A stretch of 13,133 nucleotides of DNA from Phycisphaeraceae bacterium. GTDB taxonomy: Bacteria; Planctomycetota; Phycisphaerae; Phycisphaerales; Phycisphaeraceae. Below, piece after piece: positions 12,637 through 13,133 of the stretch. Below the pieces are notes generated by a model. It was not told where the DNA came from, did no database searches, and saw nothing but the letters and a program-made list of their open reading frames with translations. Location of the stretch: contig PUMS01000159.1 in assembly GCA_003551485.1 (NCBI GenBank), positions 1-13,133 on the forward strand, in the 5' to 3' direction. Numbering within the stretch: the first letter of the stretch is position 1; each line of letters opens with the position of its first letter. The position numbers and the translations under genes are program-made.

Positions 12637-12660
12637 GGGGGGGCGGGGGGGGGCGCAGGG
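12637..12660 (+). repeat. G7-C-G9-(N)4-GGG tract in the RidA leader
   Basis: G7 (12637-12643), one C, G9 (12645-12653), CGCA and GGG (12658-12660) end 11 nt before the ATG and run into the Shine-Dalgarno AGGGAGAG. The tract can form a G-quadruplex in DNA or mRNA and is a potential slippage site. Confidence 0.8.
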
Positions 12661-12671
12661 AGAGTCGCGTC

Positions 12672-13133
12672 ATGGATGTCCAAGCCAACCTCGAACGTCT
12701 GGGCCTGGCCCTGCCGGCAGCGCCCCAACCGGCGGGTTCCTACCTGCCGGCAATGCAGAGCGGCTCGCTGCTCTTTGTCAGCGGCCAGCTTCCGATAATC
12801 GATGGCAAGCTGATGGCCGCCGGCACGGTGCCCTCGGCGGTGGACCTGGATACCGCCACCCAGGCCGCCGCGCGCTGCGCGCTCAACGCGCTGGCGATCG
12901 TGGCCGGACACCTTGGGGGCGACTGGTCGCGGCTGAGGCAGGTGGTGCGGATCGGGGTGTTCGTGGCCAGCGATGCCGGCTTCGCGCAGCAGCCGCAGGT
13001 GGCCAACGGTGCCAGCGACCTGCTGGCCCAACTGCTGGGCGAGCGAGGCCGGCACGCCCGCGCTGCGGTGGGCGCATCGGCTTTGCCCCTGGGGGCGCCG
13101 GTCGAACTGGAGATGGTGGTCGAGGTCGCCGAC
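12672..13133 (+). CDS. RidA/YjgF/UK114-family protein (3' end beyond window)
   Basis: 154 residues are visible and the frame is still open at the window edge; the family is about 150-160 long, so only a few residues are missing. It belongs to the RidA superfamily, in the subgroup with an N-terminal extension (ERLGLALPAAPQPAGSY before LLFVSGQLP). Canonical RidA deaminates reactive enamines and imines formed by PLP enzymes; activity in this subgroup is less certain. The key arginine is kept (Arg130 in GRHARAAVGASALP), and so is the C-terminal acidic pair in VELEMVVEV (Glu145, Glu147). NGASDLLAQLLGERGRHAR is characteristic of the subgroup. The ATG at 12672 has AGGGAGAG 7 nt upstream. It is divergent from fliM, with 119 nt between the start codons. 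Confidence 0.87.
   Translation, partial: MDVQANLERLGLALPAAPQPAGSYLPAMQSGSLLFVSGQLPIIDGKLMAAGTVPSAVDLDTATQAAARCALNALAIVAGHLGGDWSRLRQVVRIGVFVASDAGFAQQPQVANGASDLLAQLLGERGRHARAAVGASALPLGAPVELEMVVEVAD

Noticed and set aside
11545..12798. 417-residue plus-strand frame opposite fliM
   Set aside because: Shadow of fliM; it also overlaps the start of the RidA gene in another frame.
1..13133. Defence island, prophage, integron or secondary-metabolite cluster
   Set aside because: Apart from the MNT/HEPN pair no defence, integrase, phage or biosynthetic genes are present; all other genes are housekeeping or single accessory genes.

Overview
The window is GC-rich (well above 60% by eye) chromosomal DNA from a flagellated, Gram-negative-type bacterium. 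It carries a flagellin gene, a fliM gene and lpxI (lipid A pathway). The genes stand singly or in short units, and the intergenic DNA is dense with repeats. Together with the class of flagellin and the lpxI-type UDP-diacylglucosamine hydrolase, this fits Planctomycetota, probably Phycisphaerae. That assignment is inference from gene content and style; no rRNA or marker tree is available here. No CRISPR array, tRNA, rRNA, transposase, integrase or phage gene was seen.

Layout: queD (-, queuosine/deazapurine pathway) is followed by a repeat-filled gap of about 790 nt. Then come a monocistronic flagellin gene (+) with a strong terminator, another repeat, and a CCA-adding enzyme (+). This converges on panE (-), with an inverted pair of repeats between the two stop codons. 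Upstream of panE on the same strand is an overlapping MNT antitoxin / HEPN toxin pair. lpxI (+) diverges from the antitoxin. A gap of about 800 nt after lpxI holds no convincing protein gene, but does contain what looks like a complete minus-strand small-RNA unit (promoter, about 210 nt, intrinsic terminator). It is followed by an aminoglycoside-phosphotransferase-fold kinase (-), diverging from a metallophosphoesterase (+) that probably starts at TTG. Next are a lipoprotein (+) with a methionine- and aspartate-rich tail and a strong terminator, then fliM (-), diverging from a RidA-family gene (+) that runs off the window end.

The genes do not form one pathway. Core functions (tRNA maturation, tRNA modification, lipid A, coenzyme A, motility) are interleaved as single genes, as is usual in planctomycetes, where flagellar genes are dispersed. 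The most unusual signals are not a new gene cluster. They are (i) five gene starts with a TAnnnT hexamer 6-8 nt before ATG and no Shine-Dalgarno, suggesting leaderless transcripts, beside others with good Shine-Dalgarno sites; (ii) the orphan small-RNA locus at 7432-7650; (iii) a composite dispersed repeat of about 66 nt present in both orientations; and (iv) G/C homopolymer tracts in front of lpxI and the RidA gene.
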